From: Blastomonas natatoria
GTDB lineage: Bacteria > Pseudomonadota > Alphaproteobacteria > Sphingomonadales > Sphingomonadaceae
Assembly: GCF_003201955.1 (NCBI RefSeq)
Contig: NZ_QJJM01000002.1
Coordinates: 270,973-334,972, forward strand
Length of the DNA: 64,000 bases
Direction: 5' to 3'
Below the pieces are notes generated by a model, which searched no databases, was not told the origin of the DNA, and worked only from the letters and a program-made list of their open reading frames with translations. The position numbers were made by a program, and so were the translations under genes. Positions 16,198 through 25,802 of the stretch are shown piece by piece; position 1 is the first letter of the stretch, and each line of letters starts with the position of its first letter.

Positions 16198-18377
16198 CAG
16201 AAACGCATGTCCCAGGCGAGCGTCATCGTGCGACCGCGTCCGGCGAAGAAAGACAGGTTGTCCGTCGGCAGCCGCACATCGCTGTTATAGTCGATATACT
16301 GGCGGTTGAAGATGTTCTGCGCGCTCAGGATCACCCGGCCCGGACCGACATCATAGCCGATATAGGCATCGGTCAGCGTGTAGCCGCCAAAATCGTTGCG
16401 CGGGTCGCGGACCAGACCGTTGAAGGTTCGAGAGAAATAGATCTGGGTCTGCACCCGTGCCGAAAGCTTGCCCCGGTCGAAACTGGCGGCGAGATTAAGA
16501 CGGTCGGGCGAGATGTTGGTGCCGTCAAGATCGGTATCGACACGGTCGTCGCCATTGGTGTCGGTGCGCCCCAGGATATGGGCATAGCCGGCCGAAACGC
16601 GCAGTCCGTCGATCGGCAACTGCACGCCCAGATTGAGCTCGAGCCCCTCAATCTCGATCCGCTGTCGCTGGACGTCGAAAATGCCGTCGGGTCGCGCGAC
16701 GAGCAGCTGGCCGCGCGTGCTCGACGACCAGAAATAAGTCACGCTGGCATCGATCGGTCCGCGTTTTACCTCGGCGCCGATTTCGCGGTTGTTCGATACG
16801 ATCGGGCTGATGTCGAGGAAATTGTCCAAGTCGACCCCCCGAGTTCCGATAGCGCGCGTAATGCGCCCCACATCCGGGACCGTGAAGCCCTCAGCATAGC
16901 TGGCATATAGCCGGATGCCCTGCGCAGGTTCGATGATGACACCGCCGTTGAACAGCACATCGTCGAACTTGGGGCTACCACCGCTCACCAATACCCCACC
17001 GCGCGGCGTCGTGGTGGTGGCAATAGTCGTATAGTCGTCGATCTTGATCTCGACACTTTCCCAGCGCGCGCCACCGGCAAGGCGCACCACACCATCGAAC
17101 AGCTTGAGGTTCGCCTGGGCAAAGGGTGCGAGGCTGCGGAAATCGGTCGGCGGTACCCAGATTCGGTCCGTTGCGATCAGCCGCTGCTCGGTCTTGTCGA
17201 ACAGGGCGTCGAAACCGACAATGGCAGTGAGGTCCTCGAAGCCGGGCATCGCGCGTTCATAGCTGACCTTGCCACCGAGCTTGCGCGAGCGATTCTGCGA
17301 CTGGTCGAACAATGCACCGACCGGAGCAATACGCTCGTCTTGAAAGGTCGCGATCGGACCTAGTTCGCCGCCGAACGTGTCCCGGGTGCGATTGAAGAAA
17401 ATCTGGCTGACGAAATTACCCCCGGCAAGATCGGTATCGGTGATCGTCAGCGCAACACTTTCGGTCCGGTTCGCAGCGGGTTCGCCGGGAGGCGTGCCCC
17501 TGACAGCGCTGGTCGGCCGACCGGTCAGGCGATTGCCCGCCACCGCTACATATTCCCCGTCGCCCTTCAGCTCATAGCGGCTGGCCATCAGGTCGATCCG
17601 CGCGGTCGAAGACAAGGCATAGCCGAACCGCCCGAACAGCGAGAGCGTGTTTGACGTTTGCGTCTCGCCCTGGGTCAGGTTGATGCCAACGGCCCGGCCG
17701 TGCGCATCGTAGAACACGCCGCGCCGCTCATAGGAAGCCCCCACCGTCGCATCGAACCGGTCCGCCTTGTACTGGACGAGACCGGCGACCTTCGCGCCGA
17801 AACCGTCCGACCGGAAGTCATTGTCGGCGGTGCCCTGTAGCAGCACACGGCCCGACAGGCCTTCCTGCTTCGGCGCGCCGACGGTGACCTGATTGACGAT
17901 GCCACCGGTACCGCCAATGCCCTGCAGCGCATTGGAGCCGTAAATCAGCTCGACATGCTCAACGAAGAAGCCGTCGATGGTGAAACCGTCGCGGCTGCCA
18001 TCGCGCAGCGGCGTCGACTGGGGGATGCCGTTGATCGCATAAAGTGGCGACCGCCCACGCAGCGTCTCCCCCGCACCGGACAGCTTACCGCGTGTCGGCG
18101 AAAATGAGGGCGTCAATGTCGCAACGGCATCGGTGACCGAGCCGGACAGGATGATCTGCTGGTCGAGAGCCTGCTTGTTAATGATATCGATTGTCAAAGG
18201 CAGCGCATTGGGTGGCAGGATCGTACGTGCAGCGGTGACAACGATGTCGGCATCCTTACCAACCGTATCGGTTTCCTCCTGGCCCGGCTCTCTCGCGCCT
18301 GAGCCGGCGGTATGAGCAAGCGCGGGAGCAGCGGCGCTCGCCATCAGAACGGCCGACAAGATCATGATATGACGCAT
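16197..18377 (-). CDS. TonB-dependent siderophore-type receptor
   Basis: A 726-residue outer-membrane receptor. It has a signal peptide (cut near ALA-HTA, about residue 21), a short segment with the TonB-box-like DIVVTA, a plug domain (about residues 50-180 with GETLRGRSPLYAINGIPQSTPL and VELIYGSNALQGIGGTGGIVN), and a 22-strand barrel ending in Phe (LAWDMRF). The coupled PepSY membrane protein points to ferric siderophore uptake. A weak Fur-like sequence lies about 45 bases upstream. The ligand cannot be named. Confidence 0.9.
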   Translation of the reverse strand: MRHIMILSAVLMASAAAPALAHTAGSGAREPGQEETDTVGKDADIVVTAARTILPPNALPLTIDIINKQALDQQIILSGSVTDAVATLTPSFSPTRGKLSGAGETLRGRSPLYAINGIPQSTPLRDGSRDGFTIDGFFVEHVELIYGSNALQGIGGTGGIVNQVTVGAPKQEGLSGRVLLQGTADNDFRSDGFGAKVAGLVQYKADRFDATVGASYERRGVFYDAHGRAVGINLTQGETQTSNTLSLFGRFGYALSSTARIDLMASRYELKGDGEYVAVAGNRLTGRPTSAVRGTPPGEPAANRTESVALTITDTDLAGGNFVSQIFFNRTRDTFGGELGPIATFQDERIAPVGALFDQSQNRSRKLGGKVSYERAMPGFEDLTAIVGFDALFDKTEQRLIATDRIWVPPTDFRSLAPFAQANLKLFDGVVRLAGGARWESVEIKIDDYTTIATTTTPRGGVLVSGGSPKFDDVLFNGGVIIEPAQGIRLYASYAEGFTVPDVGRITRAIGTRGVDLDNFLDISPIVSNNREIGAEVKRGPIDASVTYFWSSSTRGQLLVARPDGIFDVQRQRIEIEGLELNLGVQLPIDGLRVSAGYAHILGRTDTNGDDRVDTDLDGTNISPDRLNLAASFDRGKLSARVQTQIYFSRTFNGLVRDPRNDFGGYTLTDAYIGYDVGPGRVILSAQNIFNRQYIDYNSDVRLPTDNLSFFAGRGRTMTLAWDMRF

Positions 18378-18421
18378 GGAGAATCCCTTTCGGGAAGGCC
18401 CCTAGCGCTCCATATCATCTA

Positions 18422-18439
18422 TTGCAAGGCATTCGCATT
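18422..18439. promoter_or_regulatory. Candidate Fur-type site before the siderophore receptor
   Basis: TTGCAAGGCATTCGCATT lies 45-62 bases upstream of the receptor start. The right half (ATTCGCA) fits the high-GC variant of the Fur box well, while the left half (TTGCAAGG) fits only in part. Position and gene function favour an iron-responsive site; the sequence match alone is weak. Confidence 0.35.
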
Positions 18440-18463
18440 ATTAACCGCAAATGCGCCGCTTCC

Positions 18464-18754
18464 TCAGCTGCCTCCACACACCGTCTGGTCAGGGCAGATC
18501 TGGTTGTTTTCCAGGATCGCGCGCGCGGCACGATTTCCCTGCTCGTTGATCTGGCGCCACTCGGCAAGGGTCTTGCAAACCTTGGTGCTGCGGACGAGCG
18601 AGCCGGTCTGCTGGATTTCCCGACAGCGGATCTTGCTGTCATCCGCATTCGCCGTCTTGGCGGACTGCTTTTTTTCCGGGGTCTTGGCTTGCGCCATCAC
18701 GGGCGCGCTGCCCAGCAGGATGGCAAGACTGGCAACAGCAAAGATTTGCTTCAT
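18464..18754 (-). CDS. Small secreted protein of unknown function
   Basis: A 96-residue protein with a clear signal peptide (MKQIFAVASLAILLGSAPVMAQA, cut near residue 23). A short mature domain follows, rich in Lys at first and then with four cysteines (IRCREIQQTG, KVCKTLAEWRQ, NQICPDQTVC). The motif IRCREIQQTGSLVRSTKVCKTLAEWR occurs in small periplasmic sphingomonad proteins of unknown role. The start is set by AAGGGG about 8 bases upstream of the ATG at 18754. It is transcribed after the TPR-hydroxylase gene on the same strand, with a gap of about 95 bases. Confidence 0.75.
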   Translation of the reverse strand: MKQIFAVASLAILLGSAPVMAQAKTPEKKQSAKTANADDSKIRCREIQQTGSLVRSTKVCKTLAEWRQINEQGNRAARAILENNQICPDQTVCGGS

Positions 18755-18848
18755 TTCAAACCCCTTTTTCCCTAGGTCGCGGCCATCCTTATAGCCTGTT
18801 CTTACGATCGAAACCACCCGCACCGTTGCTGCTGACGTAGCTAACCGG

Positions 18849-20129
18849 TTACCGCGCATCGCTCATGCCGGGATTGAAGCCCGAACTGTCTGCGGCCTTG
18901 CACATCGCCTGAAGCAGCGAGCGCTCGTGCGCTTCGATATACGGGTTCCAGACGTCGAGAATCAGGACGGCACGGAGTTCATCACTGTCGTTCCACGCTT
19001 CATGCTCGATCGTGTCATCAAAGGCGAACGCCTCTCCTTCCACCCAGGCACGCGTTTCACCGCCCACGCGGAACCGGCAACCTTCAGGCACGATCAGTGG
19101 AAGGTGGACGATGGTCCGCGCATTGGTCACCCCGGTATGGGGTGGGATGTGCTTTTTCGGCTTGAGGATCGAGAAAAAGGCGGTCGGTGCCCTGCTGGGC
19201 AATTCGATGCGCGGCACTAGTTCCAGGGCCGCAGCAGTTGTCGGACATTTCTCGCAGGCCTGATCGATCCGCCTACCGTAATTCCATAGAAAATAGGCGC
19301 TCCAATCGAGCGAATGGTTGAGCGACGACCAGATGTTCTCCGGCGTGCCAGGCTCCTGCTGCACATAGGGCTCAAGCCCCTCTTCACCAGACTGAAGCAA
19401 TGCCAACAGTTCCTGCCGAATGGCAGGCGAGTGCGCCTCAAATTCCGCCATCCAAGGAAACAGCGCGCGATCGAAGAACTCATAGGCAGGAAGAAACGGG
19501 TAGTGGATACCTTCGCACTGGTTAGTATAAATCTTGCGGCGGCCGAGCATGGTTTCGATACAGGCGTCAAAACGCGCGAGCTGCTGCTTGCCATAGTTCG
19601 CCCGCACGTCAACCAACGCGCTGTCCAGCGCTGCTGAAAAGCGCGACGTTTGCTCGGCGAGCCACGCCCCGCCCCTTGCCAACGTATCGGCCAAACCCGT
19701 CGGTAACGGTGTTATATGCTTGGATAGTGCCAAAGCCGCGCTCCAAGCCTTGACACCGTCCGCCACATTGTTTTGCCGAACATGCAATTCTGCCTTGCGC
19801 AACCAGGCGGTAAAGTTACGCTGATCGATCGCAATGGCGTTATCCAGCGCCGCCTGTTCACGCTCGTCATCGCCGGCCCGACGCGCAGCCGCCGCCAGAT
19901 TGAGGCGCAATGCCGGCTCCGTTGGGTCGCCAGCAATCGCGCGTTCGAATGCAGCCACTGCACCCTTCGGATCATCTTCCGCCAACGCCATCATGCCCAG
20001 CATGTTATGCGCTCTCGGCTCGGCTGGCGCGACGCCATGCAGTTCCGCCAGAATCTGGCGCGCGCGAGCAAAGTTACCTTCGCGTTGCGCTGCCGTTGCC
20101 GCTGTCAGCAGCCTTTCCACCTGGTTCAT
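18849..20129 (-). CDS. TPR protein fused to an aspartyl/asparaginyl beta-hydroxylase domain
   Basis: A 426-residue protein. Residues 1-150 form tetratricopeptide repeats (EPRAHNMLGMMALAEDDPKGAVAAFERA and the next units). Residues about 170-400 are an Asp/Asn beta-hydroxylase (PF05118-type) domain, with the iron ligands H331 in PPHTG and H376 in DDTIEHEAWN; this family uses two histidines without the usual Asp. Such enzymes use iron, oxygen and 2-oxoglutarate to hydroxylate Asp or Asn side chains. There is no signal peptide, so it should act in the cytoplasm. It follows the TPR-sulfotransferase gene by 114 bases and belongs to the cluster behind the 993-residue receptor. The target is unknown; the TPR part suggests a protein or peptide. 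Confidence 0.88.
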   Translation of the reverse strand: MNQVERLLTAATAAQREGNFARARQILAELHGVAPAEPRAHNMLGMMALAEDDPKGAVAAFERAIAGDPTEPALRLNLAAAARRAGDDEREQAALDNAIAIDQRNFTAWLRKAELHVRQNNVADGVKAWSAALALSKHITPLPTGLADTLARGGAWLAEQTSRFSAALDSALVDVRANYGKQQLARFDACIETMLGRRKIYTNQCEGIHYPFLPAYEFFDRALFPWMAEFEAHSPAIRQELLALLQSGEEGLEPYVQQEPGTPENIWSSLNHSLDWSAYFLWNYGRRIDQACEKCPTTAAALELVPRIELPSRAPTAFFSILKPKKHIPPHTGVTNARTIVHLPLIVPEGCRFRVGGETRAWVEGEAFAFDDTIEHEAWNDSDELRAVLILDVWNPYIEAHERSLLQAMCKAADSSGFNPGMSDAR

Positions 20130-20243
20130 TCTTCCCCCTTGAACCCACTACCAATCCTCACAAGTTTATGTGAACCGGTACCCGACACAGTGCAATAGCA
20201 TGGAAAGACGCGACCTAGTTTACGCGTGTAAAGCAGGAGCACA

Positions 20244-21701
20244 TTACAGGCCTTCGGCATCCAGCAGGCCAGCCTTCATGCAGAAGTCGATCTGAGGCCC
20301 GAGGTGGCGTGCATAATTCCGCCAACGGCCGACCGACCGCTGATAGACGGGCTTGCGAATATCGATCGAACTGGGCGTTCTGGTGGCGGGCAATGCTGTT
20401 GCCGGGTCGAGACATGCGGCCTCCCAAGGCAGGGACAAGCTGTTCAGAACCGGGGCCAGGCACGCTCTAGGTTCGGCCACCAGCGCCTCATACTGAACAG
20501 TGTAGACATCGTTCGGCCATCGCGCATGCCAAGTCTGTGCCAGTTCGCGAGATTTGACCATCCAATGGCAGATATGATCTAGATCGACAGCATAGGGCAC
20601 TTGCACATCGAAATTGAGCAAGAAGCAGCTGATGAGATTGTCGAGTGGATGCCGTGCAGTTATCAATATCCGCGCCTGTCCGAACATGGCCTTGGCAACT
20701 GACAGGTGCTGAATATTGTCCGGGCGCTTATCGGTAAACCAAGGAGTCGCGATCGCCAGATGCTTAAGCGACTGGCGGTATTGGCGACGCATATTGACCA
20801 ATGCGTCAAGCTTGGCCTGCGGTGCCGGGGGCGATGAGCGATAAGAGCCGATCAGGCGCGGCAAGGCCTCGCGTTCTCCACATGGGGTAATCGCGCTGTG
20901 GCGACCTAACAGCGATTCAACGAGGGTCGATCCGGAACGGAACATGCCGCAGATATAGATCGGCATAGGCCCTTCGCATTCAGGTTCGAGGTTGGGCACC
21001 TGTTCAATCTGCAGCGCGGCAACCAATCGATCCGTCTGGTCCGGGTCGTAACGATGAGGCGCCGGTATCAAGCTTGCAGCGAAGCGCTTCGCCTGCACTG
21101 CCGCCTGGAAGGCTTCATCATAATCGCCCGACTTATCGAGCAGATAAGCAAGGCTCGACCATAGATCGCCGGCAAGATCGACATCGAAATTGCGGCGTTG
21201 AAGCGCGGTGCGGACGAGATCTATTCCGGCATCAGGGTCAAGCAATCGAGCAAGCCGCGCAACCGCCATCGGATGATGCTGATGACAGTCCAGCAATGAT
21301 CGATAGGCTTGTCGGGCCGCCGCGACATCGCCCGCATCCTCTGCCAGCAGGGCCAGGTTGAGCCAGGCCGCATCAAAGTCGGGAGCGATGGCCAAGGCGT
21401 GGCGCAGTTCGCAGTGCGCAGCTTCCGGATTATCGAGAAATTCCGAAAAGATGACCGAGCGGTTGAGATGGACATCCTGCGCTCCACGAATTCCCCGCCG
21501 GATCGCCTTGTCATAACTCTGCAGCGCAAGTTCGAACATGCCATGAATGCGCTGGACAAAGGCGAGATTGTACCAGTTATCTGCAACATGATCTTCGGCC
21601 GCCGCCAGCGCGGCCACCGCCTCGACTGCGACTGGCTGGTAGGGATTCCGCAAGGCAGAATGCGCCCTCTGCCTGAGCTGCGAGATGTTCCGGCTATCCA
21701 T
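20244..21701 (-). CDS. TPR protein fused to a sulfotransferase domain
   Basis: A 485-residue protein. Residues about 1-210 are tetratricopeptide repeats (DNWYNLAFVQRIHGMFELALQSYDKA, then AAWLNLALLAEDAGDVAAARQAY). Residues about 245-470 are a sulfotransferase: the 5'-phosphosulfate loop is CGMFRSGSTLVESLLGRHS (residues 251-269) and the 3'-phosphate motif is in ITARHPLDNLISC. It should transfer sulfate from PAPS to a hydroxyl, possibly a tyrosine or sugar of a peptide or glycan. The ATG at 21701 is preferred because an upstream ATG at 21809 lies within the terminator hairpin of the receptor gene. No signal peptide is seen. Confidence 0.85.
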   Translation of the reverse strand: MDSRNISQLRQRAHSALRNPYQPVAVEAVAALAAAEDHVADNWYNLAFVQRIHGMFELALQSYDKAIRRGIRGAQDVHLNRSVIFSEFLDNPEAAHCELRHALAIAPDFDAAWLNLALLAEDAGDVAAARQAYRSLLDCHQHHPMAVARLARLLDPDAGIDLVRTALQRRNFDVDLAGDLWSSLAYLLDKSGDYDEAFQAAVQAKRFAASLIPAPHRYDPDQTDRLVAALQIEQVPNLEPECEGPMPIYICGMFRSGSTLVESLLGRHSAITPCGEREALPRLIGSYRSSPPAPQAKLDALVNMRRQYRQSLKHLAIATPWFTDKRPDNIQHLSVAKAMFGQARILITARHPLDNLISCFLLNFDVQVPYAVDLDHICHWMVKSRELAQTWHARWPNDVYTVQYEALVAEPRACLAPVLNSLSLPWEAACLDPATALPATRTPSSIDIRKPVYQRSVGRWRNYARHLGPQIDFCMKAGLLDAEGL

Positions 21702-21793
21702 GCATCGCCTTTTCACTTCCGCCGTAAGGTCCTGCCATGCCTGTGCATGCTCCAGCCAGGCAGGCACCTGATTTATGCCAAGCCCCAGATATG

Positions 21794-21822
21794 AAAAAGG
21801 GGGCAGCATTGCTGCTGCCCCC
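21794..21822 (-). terminator. Intrinsic terminator after the 993-residue receptor gene
   Basis: A perfect 9-base-pair stem (arms 21799-21807 and 21814-21822) with a 6-base loop, followed on the minus strand by TTTTT. It lies between the receptor stop and the TPR-sulfotransferase start, so downstream genes need readthrough or their own promoter. Confidence 0.85.
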
Positions 21823-21848
21823 CGTTTTCTTGAACCAGAGGTCTGAAA

Positions 21849-24830
21849 TCAGAACTTCAGCTTGGCCGACACAGCAAAGGTACGACCCAGAGCGTCATAG
21901 GTCGACGGATAGGTGTTACCGCTGTTGAATGCGGTTGCACCAGCCGTGTTGCCGACGAGCGGTGCCTTCTGGTTGGTCAGGTTGAGCACCGTCATGGTCA
22001 GACCAAGATTGTCGGTGATCGAGAACCGCGTCGACAGATCGAAGTAATGATATGCGCGGATACGGTTGAAATCGACCTGGCGACCGACCATCGGACCTGC
22101 GCCGGTGACGGTGCCACGGAACAGGTTGCGGTTGGCATTGGTGAAGCCGCGACCGGTAAGCGCATCAGGAGCCTGGCCTTCATACTGCACCGAGTCGATA
22201 TAGCGCCACAGCAGCGAGACATCGACATCGCCGAAGCCCAGCGTGGTACGCTGGCTGAACGAGAACTCCGGCTGGATCGACTGGCAGTTCACGCTGTAAT
22301 AGCCAACGCAGTCACGGTTGAATGCAGTCGGCGAAGCACGGAACTTCGACGTGTTGGTCCAGTTACCGTTGAACGCCCAGCCCAGGGTGGCGAAGCCGAG
22401 ATCTGTGCGATAGTTGATCGAAAGATCGATACCATCAGTGGACAGGCGGCCCAGGTTGGTCAGCGGTTGCGGCAGACCGAAGGTGTTGGCCGTGCTTCCG
22501 CTCAGCGCACCAGTGGTCGGGTTACGACGGATGCCGGTGCATGCCGGGCTGGTCGCGCTGGCCGCGGTCAGCGAACCGAAGCAACCCTGGATGATGTCAC
22601 CCGGCGTCGCGTTCGTGATCGCGTTGTCCACGACGATGTTGTAATAGTCCATGGAGACAGTCAGACCGCTGAGGAACGTGGTCGGCTGGAACACGAAACC
22701 AAGCGCATACGTTTCGGCCTTTTCGGGACCGATCAGCGGGTTGCCGCCGCCGGTCACGTTGGCCTGGCCTGCTGCCGGCTGCGGAATGGTGCCAGCAGCC
22801 ACACGGCCCGCCGGCGCACCCTGAGCGATACACACTGCAGAAAGCAGAGCGTTGCCGATGACGCCGGTGCCGGCGCAGGGGTCAACCGAAAGGTTGTCCA
22901 GACCGGTTACGACCGGAGCGAACAGTTCACCGATGTTCGGCGCACGAACCGCACGCTGGAAGCTGCCGCGGAAGCGGAGGGCCTCGACGGGCGCCCAGCT
23001 ACCACCAATCTTGTAGGTGGTCGCGCTGAAGCTCGGCGAACCGGCGGTGTCGACTTCGTACTTGGAATAGCGAACACCCGCTTCGAGCGAGAGGTCGTGG
23101 AAGAACGGCTGATCCGATGCGATCGGAACGTTCAGTTCGCCGAACGCGTCATACACGTTGTAGCCACCGTCCAGCGGCAGGATCGCACCACCGGCCCCAC
23201 CAAGTTCACCCGGCACGGCTGCCAGGTTATCCGGCTCGCGAGCGGCGGTGTATTCACGATACTCGCCACCGATTGCAAACGAGATCGGCTGCGATGCCGA
23301 CGGAATGCTGAAACCGAAATCACCAGCCAGCAATGCGCGGGCCTGAGCGAGCGACGCCTTGTTGGTGACGGTGCTCGAACCGCGGATAAACGCCGCCTGT
23401 GCAGGCGTGATCGATCCGGCAGCACCGAACAGGTTGAGCGGAACGCATCCGCCTGCCGGGTTGGCGCAAGCGGTTCCCGCAGCATTCAGCGTGAGAGCCT
23501 GCTGCAGACGCGAACGAAGCACATAGTTCTGACGCGTTTCGCGGTTTTCGCTTTCACCGTAGGAACCCGACACGTCGAGCTTGATGGTGTCGGTAACACC
23601 AACCTTCACGCCAAGGCGATAATCGAACACCTGCGTGACATATTCGGAGATACGCGGACCGACTTCGACCGTACGACGATACACGCCGGGGATGGTCACG
23701 GTTGCGGTCGAGGTCGGGGTGCAGGCTGCCGCTGCGATGCCACCTTCGATGCAGAGCGTCGAACGAATCGACGGCGTCAGGAAGGGGTTGTTCAGACCGA
23801 CGGTCAGAGTTTCACCGAACACGCCCGACGGCGCGATGATAGCGCTGACGGTGTTCTTCGAGAACAGGCCACGGGTATAGACTTCGACCGAGTCCGAAAT
23901 CTCGTAATGCGCCTGACCGAACATGTTGAAACGTTCGAACGGGGTCTGGAAGATGTTGAACGGGTTGAAGTTGAAGCCCGCATAGAAAGGAACGATCGCA
24001 TCGCCAGCGGGATTGGTCTGGGTCAGACCGAACACGGGGTCAACCGGGATGGCCGCGTTGTCGAACGCGAACGAGGTCGGAATAGACGTTGGCGAGTTAC
24101 CCGAAGCCACACCGCTGGTCGAAGATACCTGGAACAGCGAAATCGGACGCGCACCCTGATAGACAGGATCAACTTCCTGATAGCCGATCGACAGCACGGC
24201 ATTACCGCGACCATCGTCGAAGTTCGCACCAACGGTCAGGTCGGCGCGCAGAGCGTTGCCATCACCTTCTTCGGTGATGCGGTTCGAAGCCGACATCTCC
24301 ACGCCGGCAAAGTCACGCTTGGTTACAAAGTTGACAACGCCCGAGATAGCGTCCGCGCCATAGGTGGTCGAAGCGCCACCGGTCAGCACGTCGACGCGCT
24401 CGATCAGCGCCAGCGGAATGTTGTTGAGGTCGACCGAACCGCCGAAGTTTGCAGGCACCAGACGGTTGCCGTCGAGCAGCACCAGGTTGCGGTTCGCACC
24501 GAGACCGCGCAGGTTGACGGTGTTGGTACCATTGGCACCGTTGTTCACGGCCGAACCCAGCGCCGGGACGACGCCCGGAATTTCGCGAAGAATTTCTTCA
24601 GCGACGTTGGCCTGCAACAGCTCGATTTCTTCCGCCGTGGTCACGTTGACCGGGCTGGAGGCCACGACATTGGGGTTCGAGATCAGCGAACCGGTGACTA
24701 CGATGGTCGCATCGTTCGACGGCGCGCCGGTGTCCTGCTCCTGGTCCTGAGCAAAGGCAGGCGTTGCCAGCGATGCAGCACCAATAAGAAGCGTGGTGCC
24801 AAGCAGGCTCAGCTTAAATTGCGTTTTCAT
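21849..24830 (-). CDS. TonB-dependent receptor, large peptide/carbohydrate-type
   Basis: A 993-residue outer-membrane transporter. It has a signal peptide (cut near PAFAQD, about residue 28), a TonB-box-like TIVVTG, and a plug domain (about residues 50-180: VNLRGLGANRNLVLLDGNRLVPANFGG, then DVLTGGASTTYGADAISGVVNFV). A long barrel ends in AVSAKLKF with terminal Phe. This class is greatly expanded in sphingomonads and Caulobacter and usually imports sugars, peptides or other large compounds rather than iron. It is followed by the two TPR-fused modification enzymes. A 7-base inverted repeat lies in its leader. The substrate is unknown. Confidence 0.93.
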   Translation of the reverse strand: MKTQFKLSLLGTTLLIGAASLATPAFAQDQEQDTGAPSNDATIVVTGSLISNPNVVASSPVNVTTAEEIELLQANVAEEILREIPGVVPALGSAVNNGANGTNTVNLRGLGANRNLVLLDGNRLVPANFGGSVDLNNIPLALIERVDVLTGGASTTYGADAISGVVNFVTKRDFAGVEMSASNRITEEGDGNALRADLTVGANFDDGRGNAVLSIGYQEVDPVYQGARPISLFQVSSTSGVASGNSPTSIPTSFAFDNAAIPVDPVFGLTQTNPAGDAIVPFYAGFNFNPFNIFQTPFERFNMFGQAHYEISDSVEVYTRGLFSKNTVSAIIAPSGVFGETLTVGLNNPFLTPSIRSTLCIEGGIAAAACTPTSTATVTIPGVYRRTVEVGPRISEYVTQVFDYRLGVKVGVTDTIKLDVSGSYGESENRETRQNYVLRSRLQQALTLNAAGTACANPAGGCVPLNLFGAAGSITPAQAAFIRGSSTVTNKASLAQARALLAGDFGFSIPSASQPISFAIGGEYREYTAAREPDNLAAVPGELGGAGGAILPLDGGYNVYDAFGELNVPIASDQPFFHDLSLEAGVRYSKYEVDTAGSPSFSATTYKIGGSWAPVEALRFRGSFQRAVRAPNIGELFAPVVTGLDNLSVDPCAGTGVIGNALLSAVCIAQGAPAGRVAAGTIPQPAAGQANVTGGGNPLIGPEKAETYALGFVFQPTTFLSGLTVSMDYYNIVVDNAITNATPGDIIQGCFGSLTAASATSPACTGIRRNPTTGALSGSTANTFGLPQPLTNLGRLSTDGIDLSINYRTDLGFATLGWAFNGNWTNTSKFRASPTAFNRDCVGYYSVNCQSIQPEFSFSQRTTLGFGDVDVSLLWRYIDSVQYEGQAPDALTGRGFTNANRNLFRGTVTGAGPMVGRQVDFNRIRAYHYFDLSTRFSITDNLGLTMTVLNLTNQKAPLVGNTAGATAFNSGNTYPSTYDALGRTFAVSAKLKF

Positions 24831-25138
24831 GTGGTATTTCCCCTTGATCGCCGCGCCGCGGAGGCATGGCTAAACCCAGTTCTGGAAGGTCTTTTTAGCC
24901 CACCATGCTGGCTGTGTAGGCCAAACTGCGAAACGCACGCAACGGGGAATGGCAGAAATTCAACGCTTTTCCCGATCGTGTCACAAATAGGCAACACACA
25001 TCACCATCCGGCCTCACCACTGCCTCCAGGGCTGCCGGCTTGCAGCGGGACCGGGGGGTCACCGCCAAAAGCATTTCCGGTTTTTACGGCTGATGGTTTA
25101 TGGAGACCGAATTCCAAGCCAACGAGAAGGTAGAACAG
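24831..25138. other. Divergent intergenic region with a leader stem
   Basis: About 308 bases between the divergent receptor gene and the 180-residue protein gene. It contains a perfect 7-base inverted repeat, GGCTAAA at 24868-24874 and TTTAGCC at 24894-24900, which would lie 38-70 bases upstream of the receptor ATG. AAGGGG precedes that ATG. No small gene or RNA is recognised in the rest. Confidence 0.4.
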
Positions 25139-25681
25139 ATGAAGAAGGGTATGAGGGCATGGGTCCATGGTGCAGCCTTGATCGCCTTTGCGACGACCCC
25201 GGCCATGGCGAAGGATCGCAAGAACCCAGCCCCGCCCGCAAGCCCGGAACTGTTCGAGGCTCTGCAAGGTTGCCGCGCCATCACCGACAATGGCCAGCGC
25301 CTGGCATGCTTTGATGCGGCTTCAGCCAAGCTTTACGCTGCAGTAGAAGCAAAGCAGATTGTCGTGATCGAGGACAAGGAGGTCAAAAAGGCCAAGCGGA
25401 CGCTTTTCGGGTTCCGTCTTCCGGATCTTTCCATCTTTGGTGGCGACGGCAATGACACCGAAGAGGACAAGACGCTGACGACAACAGTCGCCACCGTCCG
25501 CCGCGCCGAAGGTGGACGCTGGAATATTGGCATCCCGGAAGGCGCCGTCTGGCAAACCACCGAACCGCTGCCGATCGACCCTTCTGTTGGCGATGACCTG
25601 GAGATCAAGGCCGGTATCATGGGCGGCTACTTCCTGAAAGTCCGGAACAAGCGTTCGGTGCGGGCCAAGCGCATCGAGTAA
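25139..25681 (+). CDS. Secreted protein of unknown function
   Basis: A 180-residue protein with a signal peptide (MKKGMRAWVHGAALIAF, cut after AMA near residue 23). The mature part has CRAITDNGQRLACFD near residues 45-60. This two-cysteine motif is found in several periplasmic protein families and probably forms a disulfide. A charged middle follows, then a beta-rich C-terminus (WNIGIPEGAVWQT, KAGIMGGYFLKV). The ATG at 25139 is supported by GAGAAGG upstream. It is the only plus-strand gene within the receptor cluster. Function unknown; the C-terminus may bind a surface ligand. Confidence 0.78.
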   Translation: MKKGMRAWVHGAALIAFATTPAMAKDRKNPAPPASPELFEALQGCRAITDNGQRLACFDAASAKLYAAVEAKQIVVIEDKEVKKAKRTLFGFRLPDLSIFGGDGNDTEEDKTLTTTVATVRRAEGGRWNIGIPEGAVWQTTEPLPIDPSVGDDLEIKAGIMGGYFLKVRNKRSVRAKRIE

Positions 25682-25802
25682 GGCAGCCGGAGACGAAGGA
25701 CATGCTCGAGCTTGACGGCCGGTATACGCGCTTGTCAGCCATCGCTGCTCCTGCGATCGAGCGCTGCAGGCCTGGCGTCATCAGCGTTGCCTCCAAGGCA
25801 AG

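Noticed and set aside
21702..21809. Upstream start at 21809 for the TPR-sulfotransferase
   Set aside because: That ATG lies in the loop side of the terminator hairpin of the preceding receptor gene, and the added residues do not resemble the repeats.
22047..25133. 1028-codon open frame antisense to the 993-residue receptor
   Set aside because: It is the complement of a strongly codon-biased receptor gene; the product has no domains, signal peptide or ribosome site.
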